Shown here piece by piece: positions 1 to 8,457 of a DNA stretch of 64,000 nucleotides. The notes beneath the pieces were generated by a model, which did not search any database, was not told the origin of the DNA, and saw only the letters and a program-made list of their open reading frames with translations. Numbering within the stretch: the stretch's first letter is position 1; each line of letters starts with the position of its first letter. The translations under genes and the position numbers were made by a program. Source of the stretch: SMYC01 sp963578475 (GTDB lineage: Bacteria > Acidobacteriota > Vicinamibacteria > Marinacidobacterales > SMYC01); assembly GCA_963578475.1 (NCBI GenBank), contig CAUZCL010000006.1, positions 76,968 through 140,967 on the forward strand, read 5' to 3'.

Positions 1-153
1 TAAGACGCTACGTCTGGTAGCTCGAGATTTCAACGGGAGAAACCCGGCGCGCTCGCCTAGGGTTTACGCGGCCTCGAAGCGGCGCGGCTTCGAAACGCCA
101 CGCTAGCGCCAGGCCGGAGCTTGAACCGAATCTTCTAGAGGCGGTCCTCGCTC

Positions 154-918
154 GTGCGCGCACCTGCTACTAGCATGATGACCGCGCTCCGCTTATTCTT
201 CGACGCCAAGTACGTCGAGGTGCGCGATGGCGACCGGCTTCGTCCTGCCGCCATCTACGTGGTCGCCGGGCTCGGCACCGACGGCAAAAAGCGCGTCCTC
301 GCCTGCGTGTGCAAGCTCGGCGTGAGAATCTCGAGGATTGGAAAATAGTTCTACGCGGTCTCATCGAACGAGGTCTGCGTCGTGTCCTCATCACCGTCCA
401 GGATGACTTCTCCGGACTGCTGAAGCTCGTCTCGGGCTTGTTTCCCAACGCCGACGACCAGCTGTGTATCGTCCACATGCAACGAAACGCCAAGAGCCAT
501 CTTCCTAAGGCTGCCAACACCAAGTTCCAGCTCCGTCTGCGCACTTTCGGCGTTCTCGGATGAGGACAAGGCTTCCGCCCAGTTTGAAGAGCTCTGTGAG
601 CGTTTCGACCACGACTACCACACCTTCATCGCCGAGCTCCGCAAGAAAAAGGCACACTACCTTTGTTTTCTCAGCTATCCACAAAGCATCCGTCGCAGCT
701 TCTCAACGACCAACGTCGTCGAGGCTGTCAATGGACAGCTCGAGAGGCTGCGTCGCAACAACGGCGGTTATTTCCACTCCGAAGACATATTGAAGCTCAA
801 GCTCGGCATGGCCATCACTTACCTCGAGTCTGGGTCATGGCGCCGTATCGCCGTCAACACTTCCACGGCGCTCAGCCAACTCAATGCGATGTTTCAACGT
901 CGTTTCGAAAGCGAATAG
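154..918 (+). pseudogene. IS256-family (Mutator-type) transposase remnant, frameshifted
   Basis: This is a DDE transposase of the IS256 group, broken into three pieces in two frames. The first piece has the FFDAKYVEVRDGDRLRP segment around a catalytic Asp and ends near 348. The second frame takes over near 320 (RENLEDWKIVLRGLIERGL, then CIVHMQRNAKSHLPKA). The first frame returns near 557 and runs to TAG at 916-918. It contains STTNVVEAVNGQLERLRRNN, the conserved C-terminal part around the last catalytic Glu. Net frame changes therefore lie near 320 and near 556. The N-terminal third is missing or unreadable upstream, and no inverted repeat was found. It cannot make an active enzyme and marks decayed mobile DNA at the left edge. 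Confidence 0.75.
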
Positions 919-1006
919 GAGAACGCACGCAAACGAGATTCGTTCTCACTACGGCTTCCGCGCTCGCGTCCAGTGACGACTCGGGCGTTACTGATATCAC
1001 AAAGTC

Positions 1007-1321
1007 ATGCCACGGACTGGACGACCTACGATTCAACATCGACGCGCCGGACTGTTCATTCGCTTCTCCGATACAGAATTTGGCTCGCTCAAGCGAGCCC
1101 TTGAAGCCGACAACCCTGTAGCAGGACGACGGCCCAACCTCTCCGAGTGGGCGCGGGACCTTCTCGTGGCACACGCTAGCGAGCTCCTCGGCGTCAACGT
1201 CACTCGCTCCGGTTTGCGACGGCAAAAAGGTGGTGTCGCCGACTGGAAACGCTGGCCTCGCACCGTTCGGAGAGCTGTTTTACGCCGGCGTATAAAACGC
1301 CGAACCGCTCGCCGTAGCTAG
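1007..1321 (+). CDS. Hypothetical small basic protein
   Basis: This 104-residue ORF starts at ATG 1007 and lies 88 bases after the transposase remnant. I do not recognise the family with certainty. The central part (about residues 16-62: FIRFSDTEF, then RRPNLSEWARDLLVAHASEL) reads like a folded helical segment. It vaguely resembles small plasmid-mobilisation or ribbon-helix-helix proteins. The tail is strongly Arg-rich (RRAVLRRRIKRRTARRS), which could bind nucleic acid or could be read-through of non-coding GC-rich sequence. No ribosome binding site is obvious. Position next to a dead transposase fits an accessory gene carried with mobile DNA. A chance ORF is possible. Confidence 0.35.
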   Translation: MPRTGRPTIQHRRAGLFIRFSDTEFGSLKRALEADNPVAGRRPNLSEWARDLLVAHASELLGVNVTRSGLRRQKGGVADWKRWPRTVRRAVLRRRIKRRTARRS

Positions 1322-1767
1322 ACCCTCAGACCGTCGGTGATCCTGTCCTTCGAGCGCTACTTCTCGACGCCCGACTGCTTCGCTTCGACCGCTCTATGCC
1401 CGTCGTGCGACGCCACAATAACCCCGACACCTCGACGCTCAAACGCCCAGCTCGACATTCTGAGAAGTGGCTACACGACGACGATTTCCGTGCTCCGCCG
1501 ACCGCCCGGACACAATTTTCTTGACAAGTACCCGGATGGCCACAAAAACGCATCATGACCGTCCGCGCTGGCGGCATCATCGCTGGCACCTACGATGCAG
1601 GGCCTCCCTACTCGGCAGGTGACGGCGCTCCCGGAGTCGAAGCCGCTCTGATGGAAAGGCTTTCGGTAATCACGGGCTCGGTGTCTATGGCGAAGCTGGA
1701 TGTCGCCATAGAGCGAAGCGCGTACCGGCCGATCTCGCAGCGCCGCTATGTTCCAGCGGAAGAACAC
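1322..1767. other. Region without a supported gene
   Basis: About 450 bases between the small basic ORF and the end of the glycosyltransferase operon. Several short ORFs overlap on both strands, but none has a recognisable domain, good start context or the clear third-position GC bias of the neighbours. No repeats or strong hairpins were seen. With the adjacent transposase remnant, it is best read as decayed accessory DNA. Confidence 0.5.
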
Positions 1768-3120
1768 CTACTCGGCCAGGTCGCGCAGGGTTTCGCGAAC
1801 GGTCTCGAGGCCGAATGTCGTCCCCAGGGACAAGTCCGCGATGGTCGTCATCACGGACGCCGCCAAGTCGGCCTGGTCGTAAGGTGGCGGGTCCGCGAGA
1901 TCGCCGTCGCGCCGAGCGGCGGCGACCTTTTCGAGAAACGCCAGATAGGCCGCCGCTTCGTCCTCGAGCTGGTATTGGGACTCGACGTGCTCGCGGGCGA
2001 AGCGGCCCATCGCGGCTCGAAGCGGCGGGTTCTCGTAGAACAACTGTAGCGTCCGCGCGATCGCCTCAACCTCGGGGACGCCGAGATCGATGCGAGCGAC
2101 GGTGTGCTCGGGAAACTCGACAAATGGGCCGGTGTTCGATACGAGCACGGGCTTTCCCATGCCGAGCGTCCGGATGAGCGTCCCCGAGAGCTCGCCCGTC
2201 GACGGAAAGCGGAGGTTCACGACGACGTCGCAAGCCAGCATGTACAGATAGAACTTGTCCATGGGCTGGCGGCCCGTAAGGACGAGCTTGTCACCGAAAG
2301 CGGCGGTGGCTGCGATCGTTTCGAGGTCGTAGCTCGCTTGTACCTCGCCGACGACGAGAAAGCGCGCGTCTGCTCCCGTCTCCAAGAAACGCTTGAAGCC
2401 CAGGAGCGCGCGGTCGATGCGCTTCGCGCGCGTCGCGAGTCCGAAGGCCGCGACGAGGAACGCGTCGTCTGGAAGGCCGAGCAAGCGTCGCGCTTCCAAA
2501 GGGGTTTGGACCGGAAGGGGCGGTGGCGGGGCATAGTGATGAGGGGCGCGGCCGATGAACTTCCCGACCGGTATCGACCCGAAACGCTCTTCCAGCCAGC
2601 GCTGCATGAATCGTGTCAGAACCAAAACTCCGTAGCTGCGCTCCACCATGCGCTCGCAAAGGGGGAACTTCGACGTTAGGAGCTCGCTTCCCAGCGCGGC
2701 GGCGATCTGACGACCGAGCGCAGCGCCCCGTACGCCATAGGCACGCTTCATCTCGGATAGATAGAGCGCGGTATCCCCGCGCTCGACCGACAAGCCGAGA
2801 AACAAATGCTGCAACACCAGGTCATGAAGCACGACCACACCCGGAAAACGCAGTGCGGCGTTCAACACGTAGCGATGAAAAGCGCTGTTGCCAATTTGAT
2901 AGAGGTTGAGGTCGAAGGCCTCGCGCGCGGCCACCTCTTCGTACTCGCGCGCATAGTGCCACTCGAAGCTCGCGAGGATTTCGGGGTTTGTGGGCTCGTA
3001 GTCTTCGACGAACAAGTGAATGTCGGCGCCGCCTTTCTCGAGGTACGGAAGAAGCTCCTCGCTATAGTCGGCGATGCCCGTTCCTTTGGGTGAGAGCGGG
3101 CTCCAGAAGGCGAGCTTCAT
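1768..3120 (-). CDS. Glycosyltransferase family 4 protein (GT-B fold)
   Basis: This 450-residue protein has the layout of a GT4 glycosyltransferase, transferring a sugar from a nucleotide-activated donor to a surface glycan or lipid-linked acceptor in the cytoplasm. The N-terminus (FWSPLSPKGTGIADYSEELL) is the usual Gly-rich first strand and helix of the acceptor domain. The donor domain begins near residue 210 (LGLPDDAFLVAAFG) and carries the GELSGTLIRTLGMGKPVLVS segment that contacts the nucleotide sugar. A C-terminal extension follows. Its ATG overlaps the stop of the upstream glycosyltransferase by four bases, so the two are translationally coupled. Acceptor and sugar cannot be deduced. 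Confidence 0.85.
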   Translation of the reverse strand: MKLAFWSPLSPKGTGIADYSEELLPYLEKGGADIHLFVEDYEPTNPEILASFEWHYAREYEEVAAREAFDLNLYQIGNSAFHRYVLNAALRFPGVVVLHDLVLQHLFLGLSVERGDTALYLSEMKRAYGVRGAALGRQIAAALGSELLTSKFPLCERMVERSYGVLVLTRFMQRWLEERFGSIPVGKFIGRAPHHYAPPPPLPVQTPLEARRLLGLPDDAFLVAAFGLATRAKRIDRALLGFKRFLETGADARFLVVGEVQASYDLETIAATAAFGDKLVLTGRQPMDKFYLYMLACDVVVNLRFPSTGELSGTLIRTLGMGKPVLVSNTGPFVEFPEHTVARIDLGVPEVEAIARTLQLFYENPPLRAAMGRFAREHVESQYQLEDEAAAYLAFLEKVAAARRDGDLADPPPYDQADLAASVMTTIADLSLGTTFGLETVRETLRDLAE

Positions 3121-4166
3121 CGAAGCGGCTCGGTCAGCTCGTCGATGACGTGGTCCCAGTTGAGGCCGTCGACGCGAGGCCTGCCGGCCGCACCCATATC
3201 GCGAGCTTTGTCGCGGTCAGCAAAGAGTCGATTGACAGCGGCACCGAGCTCTTCCGCGTTGGGCGCCACGACGTAGCCCGACTGGCCATCCTCGACGAAC
3301 TCGAGGGTGCCTCCCGAGTCGTGGCACGTCACGACTGGCTTTCCGGACAAGAAAGCTTCGACCGTGACGTAGCCATAGTCCTCGTCCACCGGCGCGTAAA
3401 GCACCGCGAACGCACCGGCATAGAGATCCAAGAGCTCTTCCTCGGAAACAAAGCCGACGAAACGCACTCGATCCGTCAAACCGAGGCGTTCCGCTTGGCG
3501 CTCTAGATTCTCTAGCTGTGGCCCGCGACCGGCGATCACGAGCCGCGCTGGCGGGTCGACGTACCGAAAGGCTTCGACGAGAAGGTCGCAACGCTTGAGC
3601 TGCTCGAGTCGCCCGGGATAAAGAGCGTAGTCGCCGAATGCGCCGCTTCGATATTGTCCCGCATAATGAGGCGGTGGATATAAAGGCGTCGATGCGATGC
3701 CATTATATCGGTCGAGTCGCGCCGAAACGTTCTTCGAGATCGTGCAGATCTTCTGCGACTCTCGAAGCGTCTTGTTGTCCATCCCGATGATCGTTTGGCG
3801 AATCTCCTGCTCTTCGGAATCGTCGGTGAAGCTGCAATAGGGGGTCCCGTAGAGATCATAGACCTCCCGGTGCTGATGGAAGAGCCACGTCGTCTTGACG
3901 GGATGTTTCACAAGATAAGACGGGAACTTGGTTGGGATAACCATGTCGATGGGCGCGCCGTTCGACTCGGTGACTTCGGCGAAACGCCACATCAACGCTT
4001 GCTTGACGATGTCCGTGACCGGGTACCACTTGAAGGGGATATTGATGACATCGACGAGAAAGCCGCGTGCCTTGAGCTGTGCGGTCAACTCGCCGACAAG
4101 AATCTCGGCGCCGCCGGTAATGAAAGGCGCTTGCACCGAGCACACACAAATACTTTGCCGGGCCAA
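3117..4166 (-). CDS. Glycosyltransferase family 4 protein (GT-B fold)
   Basis: This 349-residue GT4 glycosyltransferase begins at TTG 4166, five bases after the stop of the coiled-coil gene, and overlaps the next glycosyltransferase by four bases. The N-terminal domain has the typical ITGGAEILVGELTAQLKARG motif. The C-terminal domain carries the EX7E element (EDYGYVTVEAFLSGKPVVT) that binds the sugar nucleotide, followed by DSGGTLEFVEDGQSG, also conserved in GT4. The presumed role is adding a sugar to a cell-surface polysaccharide or glycolipid precursor. Coupling to a second GT4 gene suggests the pair acts in one pathway. Specificity is unknown. Confidence 0.87.
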   Translation of the reverse strand: MARQSICVCSVQAPFITGGAEILVGELTAQLKARGFLVDVINIPFKWYPVTDIVKQALMWRFAEVTESNGAPIDMVIPTKFPSYLVKHPVKTTWLFHQHREVYDLYGTPYCSFTDDSEEQEIRQTIIGMDNKTLRESQKICTISKNVSARLDRYNGIASTPLYPPPHYAGQYRSGAFGDYALYPGRLEQLKRCDLLVEAFRYVDPPARLVIAGRGPQLENLERQAERLGLTDRVRFVGFVSEEELLDLYAGAFAVLYAPVDEDYGYVTVEAFLSGKPVVTCHDSGGTLEFVEDGQSGYVVAPNAEELGAAVNRLFADRDKARDMGAAGRPRVDGLNWDHVIDELTEPLR

Positions 4167-4171
4167 GGGCG

Positions 4172-4834
4172 TTAGTCCTGTCCCGGGCGGGATAGGGCGT
4201 CGAGTTTCTCGACGAGCGCTTTGAGCTCTTCGCGCGTCTCTCGGAGCACCGCCTCGACATGTAGTTGATTGGTCTCCGCGGTCTCGAAGACGAACTCGAT
4301 GCGCTCAATGAGGTCATGGACGTGACGCACGAGCTCCTGTTGCAGAATCAAGTGCCGCTCGTCGATCTCTTCCATCCGTTTGCCGTGCTGCCCCAGGATG
4401 TCGTCGTAGTGCCGGCTCACGCGATCGAGCCGCTCATCGACGTATTGAACCATTTCATTGTCGAAGCGCACTTGTGCCGAGTTCATTTGAACTTGGCGCT
4501 CGATGACTGGGCCGAGCGCGAAACGTACGAGCTGCCTAAGCGGTCCGCGGACCGGAGCCAGGAGACGACCCAGGAGCCCGGGTGGCGTGTCGCGATAGGC
4601 GGTGGACACGTCCCAAAGCTCGTTGAGCTCTTCGCGCCCTGGAGAGCTAGGCGCCGCCGTTTCTCGAGACGCGGGGCTCCCGAGTTTGGGAAGAGCCGAC
4701 CCCGCTCGAGCATCGCTTTCGTAGCGGGGTAGCTTGGGCCGCTCATCCGGTGTCTTCTCCCGGGAGGCGGCTCGAACAGAACGCATAGTTCGCTTCAAAT
4801 CGGATTGCTGCTGGTCGTCCTCGGCGGAGCTCAC
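4172..4834 (-). CDS. Coiled-coil protein at the head of the glycosyltransferase operon
   Basis: This 220-residue protein starts at GTG 4834. The first ~90 residues are polar, low-complexity and probably disordered. About residues 125-215 are heptad-like and charged (ERQVQMNSAQVRFDNEM, then DERLDRVSRHYDDILGQHG and ETREELKALVEKLDALSR), giving a long predicted coiled coil. No signal peptide, membrane segment or catalytic motif was seen. In polysaccharide clusters, coiled-coil regions often sit at the N-terminus of methyltransferases or glycosyltransferases and organise the synthesis complex or measure chain length. Here the coil is a separate protein. A scaffold for the two downstream GT4 enzymes is an inference from position only. 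Confidence 0.6.
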   Translation of the reverse strand: MSSAEDDQQQSDLKRTMRSVRAASREKTPDERPKLPRYESDARAGSALPKLGSPASRETAAPSSPGREELNELWDVSTAYRDTPPGLLGRLLAPVRGPLRQLVRFALGPVIERQVQMNSAQVRFDNEMVQYVDERLDRVSRHYDDILGQHGKRMEEIDERHLILQQELVRHVHDLIERIEFVFETAETNQLHVEAVLRETREELKALVEKLDALSRPGQD

Positions 4835-5154
4835 GAGGCAAGTTTCTAACGTCGTCTCAGAAGTGTCAAATGGATATGCGCGGGCGTAAGCAACGGCAGA
4901 GCGTCCTCCAGTAGGAAGTAAAGAGGCTTTACATAAACATGACTAATATGATATAAATAAGAATACAATTAAAGCAGAGGTAAAAAGTGGACACACACTG
5001 TAAAGTTTGTCAGGTTTTTGGCTCCCCGGACTCAAAATCAGATCGCGCTTAATTTATTGCTATGAAAGGAGTTGTTCTTTTTTATGCTTTTGGCACGAAA
5101 CGTGAAGTTGCGTAACGTGTCAGGGAAGCGAAGAGGAAAGGACAGGAATTAATA
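4835..5154 (+). promoter_or_regulatory. AT-rich intergenic leader of the sigma-factor gene with a sigma-70-like promoter
   Basis: This 320-base gap is much more AT-rich than its surroundings, especially 4910-5095. A promoter-like pair TTTACA (4928-4933) and TATAAA (4952-4957), 18 bases apart, faces the sigma-factor gene. This would give a leader of about 190 bases. Within it, ATG 5062 opens a 17-codon ORF (MKGVVLFYAFGTKREVA, stop 5113-5115) without a visible ribosome binding site. The sigma gene itself has a purine-rich AGGAAAGGACAGG upstream of its ATG. The long AT-rich leader could carry post-transcriptional control, but no known riboswitch fold was recognised. Confidence 0.4.
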
Positions 5155-6132
5155 ATGAGAGCACCCACTATCGAAGTCCCAGAACAAGAGCTCCAGCTCG
5201 GCAGGGCCGAGGTCGAAGTCGAAAAGCCGGCCCAGGAAGAAGAGCCGGCTTTTGAGCTCGACGTGCTGGGACAATACCTCAAAGAGACTCACCGCTATCC
5301 TCTTCTTTCTCGCGAGGAAGAGCAAAAAGTTTCTCGCGCGATGCGGCGCTCGGAAGCCGTCCTCGAAGAAAAGAAGTCCGGTACCGGTCGCCGGGGAGCG
5401 CGCAAAGAGTTCAACGCGACCCGCGCCACGATGATCGAGAGCAATCTCCGGCTCGTGGTTTCGATCGCGAAACGGTACAAGAACATGGGGATGGAGCTCA
5501 GCGACCTCGTGCAGGAAGGCAATATCGGCCTGATGCAGGCCGTCGAGCGATTCGATCCTCGCCGTAACTTGAAGTTCTCGACCTACGCGACGTGGTGGAT
5601 CCGCCAAGCAATCACCCGCGCCCTTTCGCAGAAATCCAGGACCATCAAGGTTCCCATCAACAAGCTTGAGATGGTCCGCATCGCCACGCGCGCCAAGAAC
5701 AAGCTCCTGGAAAAAGAAGGTCGGGAGCCCTCGATGAAGGAAATCGCGAAAGCCGTCGGCGCTCCCGAGCAGCAAGTCGAGACCGCGATGAAGTCTATCC
5801 CGCATCTCGAGTCGCTCGATGCGCTGGCCGTTGAGGATGGAAGCCCCCGCTGGGAGCTCCAGTCCGACGAGCGCTCGGAGACGCCCTGGCAGGCGGTTCT
5901 CGACCGCGATATGCGCGAGAAGGTGCGCTCGGCACTTGAGCTTCTTCCTTCACGGCAGCAGCTCATCGTGAGGATGCGCTTCGGCATCGATTTCAACACC
6001 GAGTACAACCTCGAAGAGATTGGCAAAGTGTTGAACTTGACCCGTGAGCGCGTGCGGCAGCTCGAAGGCGAGGCGCTGCGTCGTCTCCGAGCCGCGGGCA
6101 ATCGCCGTGCCTTGCACGACTACATCCAGTAA
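5155..6132 (+). CDS. RNA polymerase sigma factor, sigma-70 family (primary-like, RpoD/RpoS type)
   Basis: This 325-residue sigma factor lacks region 1.1 and starts almost directly with region 1.2 (about residues 35-68, DVLGQYLKETHRYPLLSREE). Region 2 (about 85-160) includes LVQEGNIGLMQAVERFDP and the -10 recognition and melting segment FSTYATWWIRQAI. Region 3 spans about 165-240. Region 4 (about 255-320) ends with the -35-binding helix-turn-helix (YNLEEIGKVLNLTRERVRQLE). The conserved TRERVRQLE and length fit group 1/2 sigma factors. The short N-terminus favours an alternative group 2 factor. It is monocistronic, bounded by an AT-rich leader and a strong terminator. Confidence 0.92.
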   Translation: MRAPTIEVPEQELQLGRAEVEVEKPAQEEEPAFELDVLGQYLKETHRYPLLSREEEQKVSRAMRRSEAVLEEKKSGTGRRGARKEFNATRATMIESNLRLVVSIAKRYKNMGMELSDLVQEGNIGLMQAVERFDPRRNLKFSTYATWWIRQAITRALSQKSRTIKVPINKLEMVRIATRAKNKLLEKEGREPSMKEIAKAVGAPEQQVETAMKSIPHLESLDALAVEDGSPRWELQSDERSETPWQAVLDRDMREKVRSALELLPSRQQLIVRMRFGIDFNTEYNLEEIGKVLNLTRERVRQLEGEALRRLRAAGNRRALHDYIQ

Positions 6133-6145
6133 ATCAGGTCTTTCG

Positions 6146-6181
6146 GGCGTGGATTCCAAATTGGAGTCCACGCCTTTTTTT
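6146..6181 (+). terminator. Rho-independent terminator of the sigma-factor gene
   Basis: An almost perfect hairpin starts 14 bases after the sigma stop codon. The lower stem GGCGTGGA (6146-6153) pairs with TCCACGCC (6167-6174), and the stem continues through TTCCA/TGGAG with one G-T pair to a three-base loop. Seven T residues follow (6175-6181). It also sits close to the end of the convergent M20 pseudogene. Confidence 0.93.
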
Positions 6182-6226
6182 CGACGAGCCTCCAATCTCC
6201 TTGGCGCAACCACGAAATAGGTATAT

Positions 6227-7358
6227 TTACCAATTTTTAGCGAAGTCGACAAGGGCGTCTCGGGACACAGATTTGGCGCGTGTCACCATATTCTTTGAGC
6301 CCAAGAAGGCCCGCGCCTCCCGGCCCGAAAACGACGGCGGGAATCCCCGCTTCGGTAAGCAGAGCAGAATCCGTCCAGGCGGTCATGCCAACGAAGCTGC
6401 ATGAGCCGCGGACCCGTTCGATCGCCGCTTTCAGCTTCTGCGGCAGGGTCTCGGGTTCCCGGATCTCGAAAGCCGGCCGGGAAAGACGCATTTCCATCTC
6501 AGCCTGAAATTGCGGGTCGCGTGCAAGAGCCTCCATGAACGGCTCCAATTCGCGCCGTACCGAGTGCCAGGACTCGCCCGGCAGGGTGCGGCGTTCAATG
6601 TCCAGCTCGCAAGTATCCGGGTAGCTCGAAAGCTCGCGGCCACCTCGAATCAAGGACGCATGCACGGAGGCCTCTCCCAGGAGCGCGTGAGGTGTCTTCC
6701 GAGACAATTGCACCCCATAGGCTTCGATCGTCGCCAGAACGCCGCCCATATGGGCAATGGCATCGACCCCCTCCCGGGGCCGGCTTCCATGGGCAGCGAC
6801 ACCCCGAGTGGTTATATGGGCCCAGGCAAAGCCCTTGTGGGCGACCACGACGTCGAGCTCGGTTGGCTCGAAAACGATGGCCATATCCGCCCGGAGACCC
6901 CACTTCAAGAGCGCCTCCGTGCCTGCCGAGTAAGCCTCTTCGTCAGCAACGCAGGCGACAATCACGTCGCCCTTGAGAGGTGCTTTCGAAAGCGTGATCG
7001 CGGCGGCGAGCATCGCCGCCATCCCTCCTTTGACGTCCTGCGCACCCCGTCCGTACAGACGGCCCTCCTCATCTATCTCGCCTGAAAACGGCGCCTACAT
7101 GCCCTCGACACTCACGGTGTCGAGGTGGCAGCACAGAAGAAGACTCGGTCCGCCTCCCGTCCCGGGGATGCGCCCGACGACGTTCGGCCGGCCCGGCAGC
7201 GCGTCGCGAAGCTCCACGTCGACGTCGCGATTCTCGAGAACGCCTGCCACGAAATGGGCGAGTGCGGCTTCTCCTGCCGCGCCGGAGACCAGACTCGGGT
7301 TCACCGAGTCGATCCGGACGAGACGCTGCGCGAGCTCCAAAGTCTCTAAATCGTTCAA
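6227..7358 (-). pseudogene. M20 peptidase (acetylornithine deacetylase / DapE-like), broken by an amber stop and a frameshift
   Basis: This is a zinc-dependent amidohydrolase of the ArgE/DapE/CPG2 group. The N-terminal half (from about TTG 7358) contains the metal ligand motif CCHLDTV. An in-frame TAG at 7095-7097 follows EGM, where homologues usually have Glu or Thr. The frame then continues normally (APFSGEIDEEGRLYGRGAQD, then KGG; catalytic ADEEAYSAG; metal-binding FEPTEL; dimer-domain GVAAHGSRP). Near 6286-6287 an extra G shifts the frame. In the shifted frame the tail ends in SVSRDALVDFAKNW at 6227, as expected for the family. The final metal-ligand His also seems absent (GPGGAGLLGLKEY). 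TAG is an ordinary stop in neighbouring genes, so recoding is unlikely. Confidence 0.8.
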
Positions 7359-7377
7359 GGTTGTATGATAAAGCGCT

Positions 7378-7821
7378 ATGGTGTCCGTGACTACCGTCCG
7401 ATGCGCTGTTCCATCTGCGGGGCACGGAGACATCCTCGACATCACGAGAAACGTGGCCGAAGCCGTCGCGGGATCGGGTCTCGAAAGCGGCGTCGCGACG
7501 ATATTCGTAACCGGGTCGACGGCCGGCCTAACGACGATCGAGTACGAGCCCGGTCTGGTGCATGATCTCACGGCGGCTTTCGAACGCCTCTACCCGCAAG
7601 CCATCGAGTATCGTCACCACGAGAAGTGGGGCGATGATAACGGCCACAGCCACGTGCGCGCGTCCATGCTCGGACCGTCTCTCGCCGTTCCTTTTGTCCA
7701 AGCGTCGCTGACGCTCGGGACATGGCAGCAAATCATTCTTGTCGATTTCGACACCCGACCCCGCTCGCGCGAATATGTGGTCCAGATGATGGGAGAACCC
7801 GATGCCTCCAATCGTGGATGA
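7378..7821 (+). CDS. YjbQ family protein (UPF0047)
   Basis: This 147-residue protein matches the YjbQ/UPF0047 family along its length: DITRNVAEAVAGSGL, then VTGSTAGLTTIEYEPGLV, the HHEKWGDDNGHSHVRASMLG block with its conserved His residues, and a TWQQIILVDFDTRPRSREY ending. Some members have been reported to have low thiamine-phosphate synthase activity; the physiological role is unsettled. The ATG at 7378 lies only about 20 bases from the divergent M20 pseudogene start. A TATGAT -10-like hexamer sits directly before it, so the mRNA may be nearly leaderless. The end overlaps the O-methyltransferase start by 20 bases, so the two are probably co-translated. Confidence 0.9.
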   Translation: MVSVTTVRCAVPSAGHGDILDITRNVAEAVAGSGLESGVATIFVTGSTAGLTTIEYEPGLVHDLTAAFERLYPQAIEYRHHEKWGDDNGHSHVRASMLGPSLAVPFVQASLTLGTWQQIILVDFDTRPRSREYVVQMMGEPDASNRG

Positions 7822-8440
7822 AGCTATCGAGACCTATGCGCGTGAGCATACGCAGGAAGCCCCCGAGCTGCTAGAACGTATCGAACGAGAAACTCTGGCG
7901 ATGCGCGGCGCCCAGATGCTGACGGGCCGTACGGAAGGACAGTTTCTGCGGATGCTAGCCACTCTTGTCGGCGCGGAGCGCATCCTCGAGATCGGCATGT
8001 TTACCGGCTACTCCGCTCTCATGATGGCGTCTGCTCTACCCGATCACGGCGAGCTTCACACATGCGACGTGGACCCCGAGGCCGAGGCCATCGCTCGCCG
8101 TCATTTCGCGGAGAGCCTCCATGGGCGCAAGATCCAAATCCATATGGGGCCGGCTCTCGAGACGCTCGAAGAGCTGCCTGAGCCCTTCGACCTCGCATTC
8201 ATCGATGCCGACAAAGAGAACTATCCCAATTATTACGAACCCGTGCTCGCACGCCTTCGCCCAGGCGGACTCATGGTCGTGGACAACACTCTATGGAACG
8301 GTGAAATCGTCGATCCTCAGGACGCGGCGGGACGCGCCATCCACGAGCTGAACGAAACGATCCAACACGACCCACGTGTCGAGAACGTGCTCGCCACGAT
8401 CCGTGACGGGATCCACATCGCCCGCAAGCTCGAGCCCTGA
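7802..8440 (+). CDS. Class I SAM-dependent O-methyltransferase (CCoAOMT/COMT-like)
   Basis: This 212-residue enzyme has the features of cation-dependent small-molecule O-methyltransferases. The SAM-binding motif I is LEIGMFTGYSALMMASALP (about residues 62-80), motif II CDVDPEAE, and the metal and catalytic segment is FIDADKENYPNYYEPV. MVVDNTLWNGEIVDPQ is the typical post-motif. It would transfer a methyl group to a hydroxyl of a phenolic or similar acceptor; the acceptor is unknown. The ATG follows a GGGAGAA ribosome binding site located inside the end of yjbQ, an overlap of 20 bases that indicates coupling. Confidence 0.9.
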   Translation: MPPIVDEAIETYAREHTQEAPELLERIERETLAMRGAQMLTGRTEGQFLRMLATLVGAERILEIGMFTGYSALMMASALPDHGELHTCDVDPEAEAIARRHFAESLHGRKIQIHMGPALETLEELPEPFDLAFIDADKENYPNYYEPVLARLRPGGLMVVDNTLWNGEIVDPQDAAGRAIHELNETIQHDPRVENVLATIRDGIHIARKLEP

Positions 8441-8457
8441 TCCTGCCGCCGTGAAGG

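Noticed and set aside
5088..5112. TGGCAC followed by TTGC upstream of the sigma factor, like a sigma-54 -24/-12 promoter
   Set aside because: The spacing between the GG and GC elements is 16 bases instead of 10, so it does not fit the consensus.
7095..7097. Recoding of TAG as a sense codon (pyrrolysine or suppressor) in the M20 gene
   Set aside because: TAG ends several intact genes in the window (for example at 30297, 32750 and 60724), and the same gene has a second lesion, so a simple nonsense mutation is more likely.
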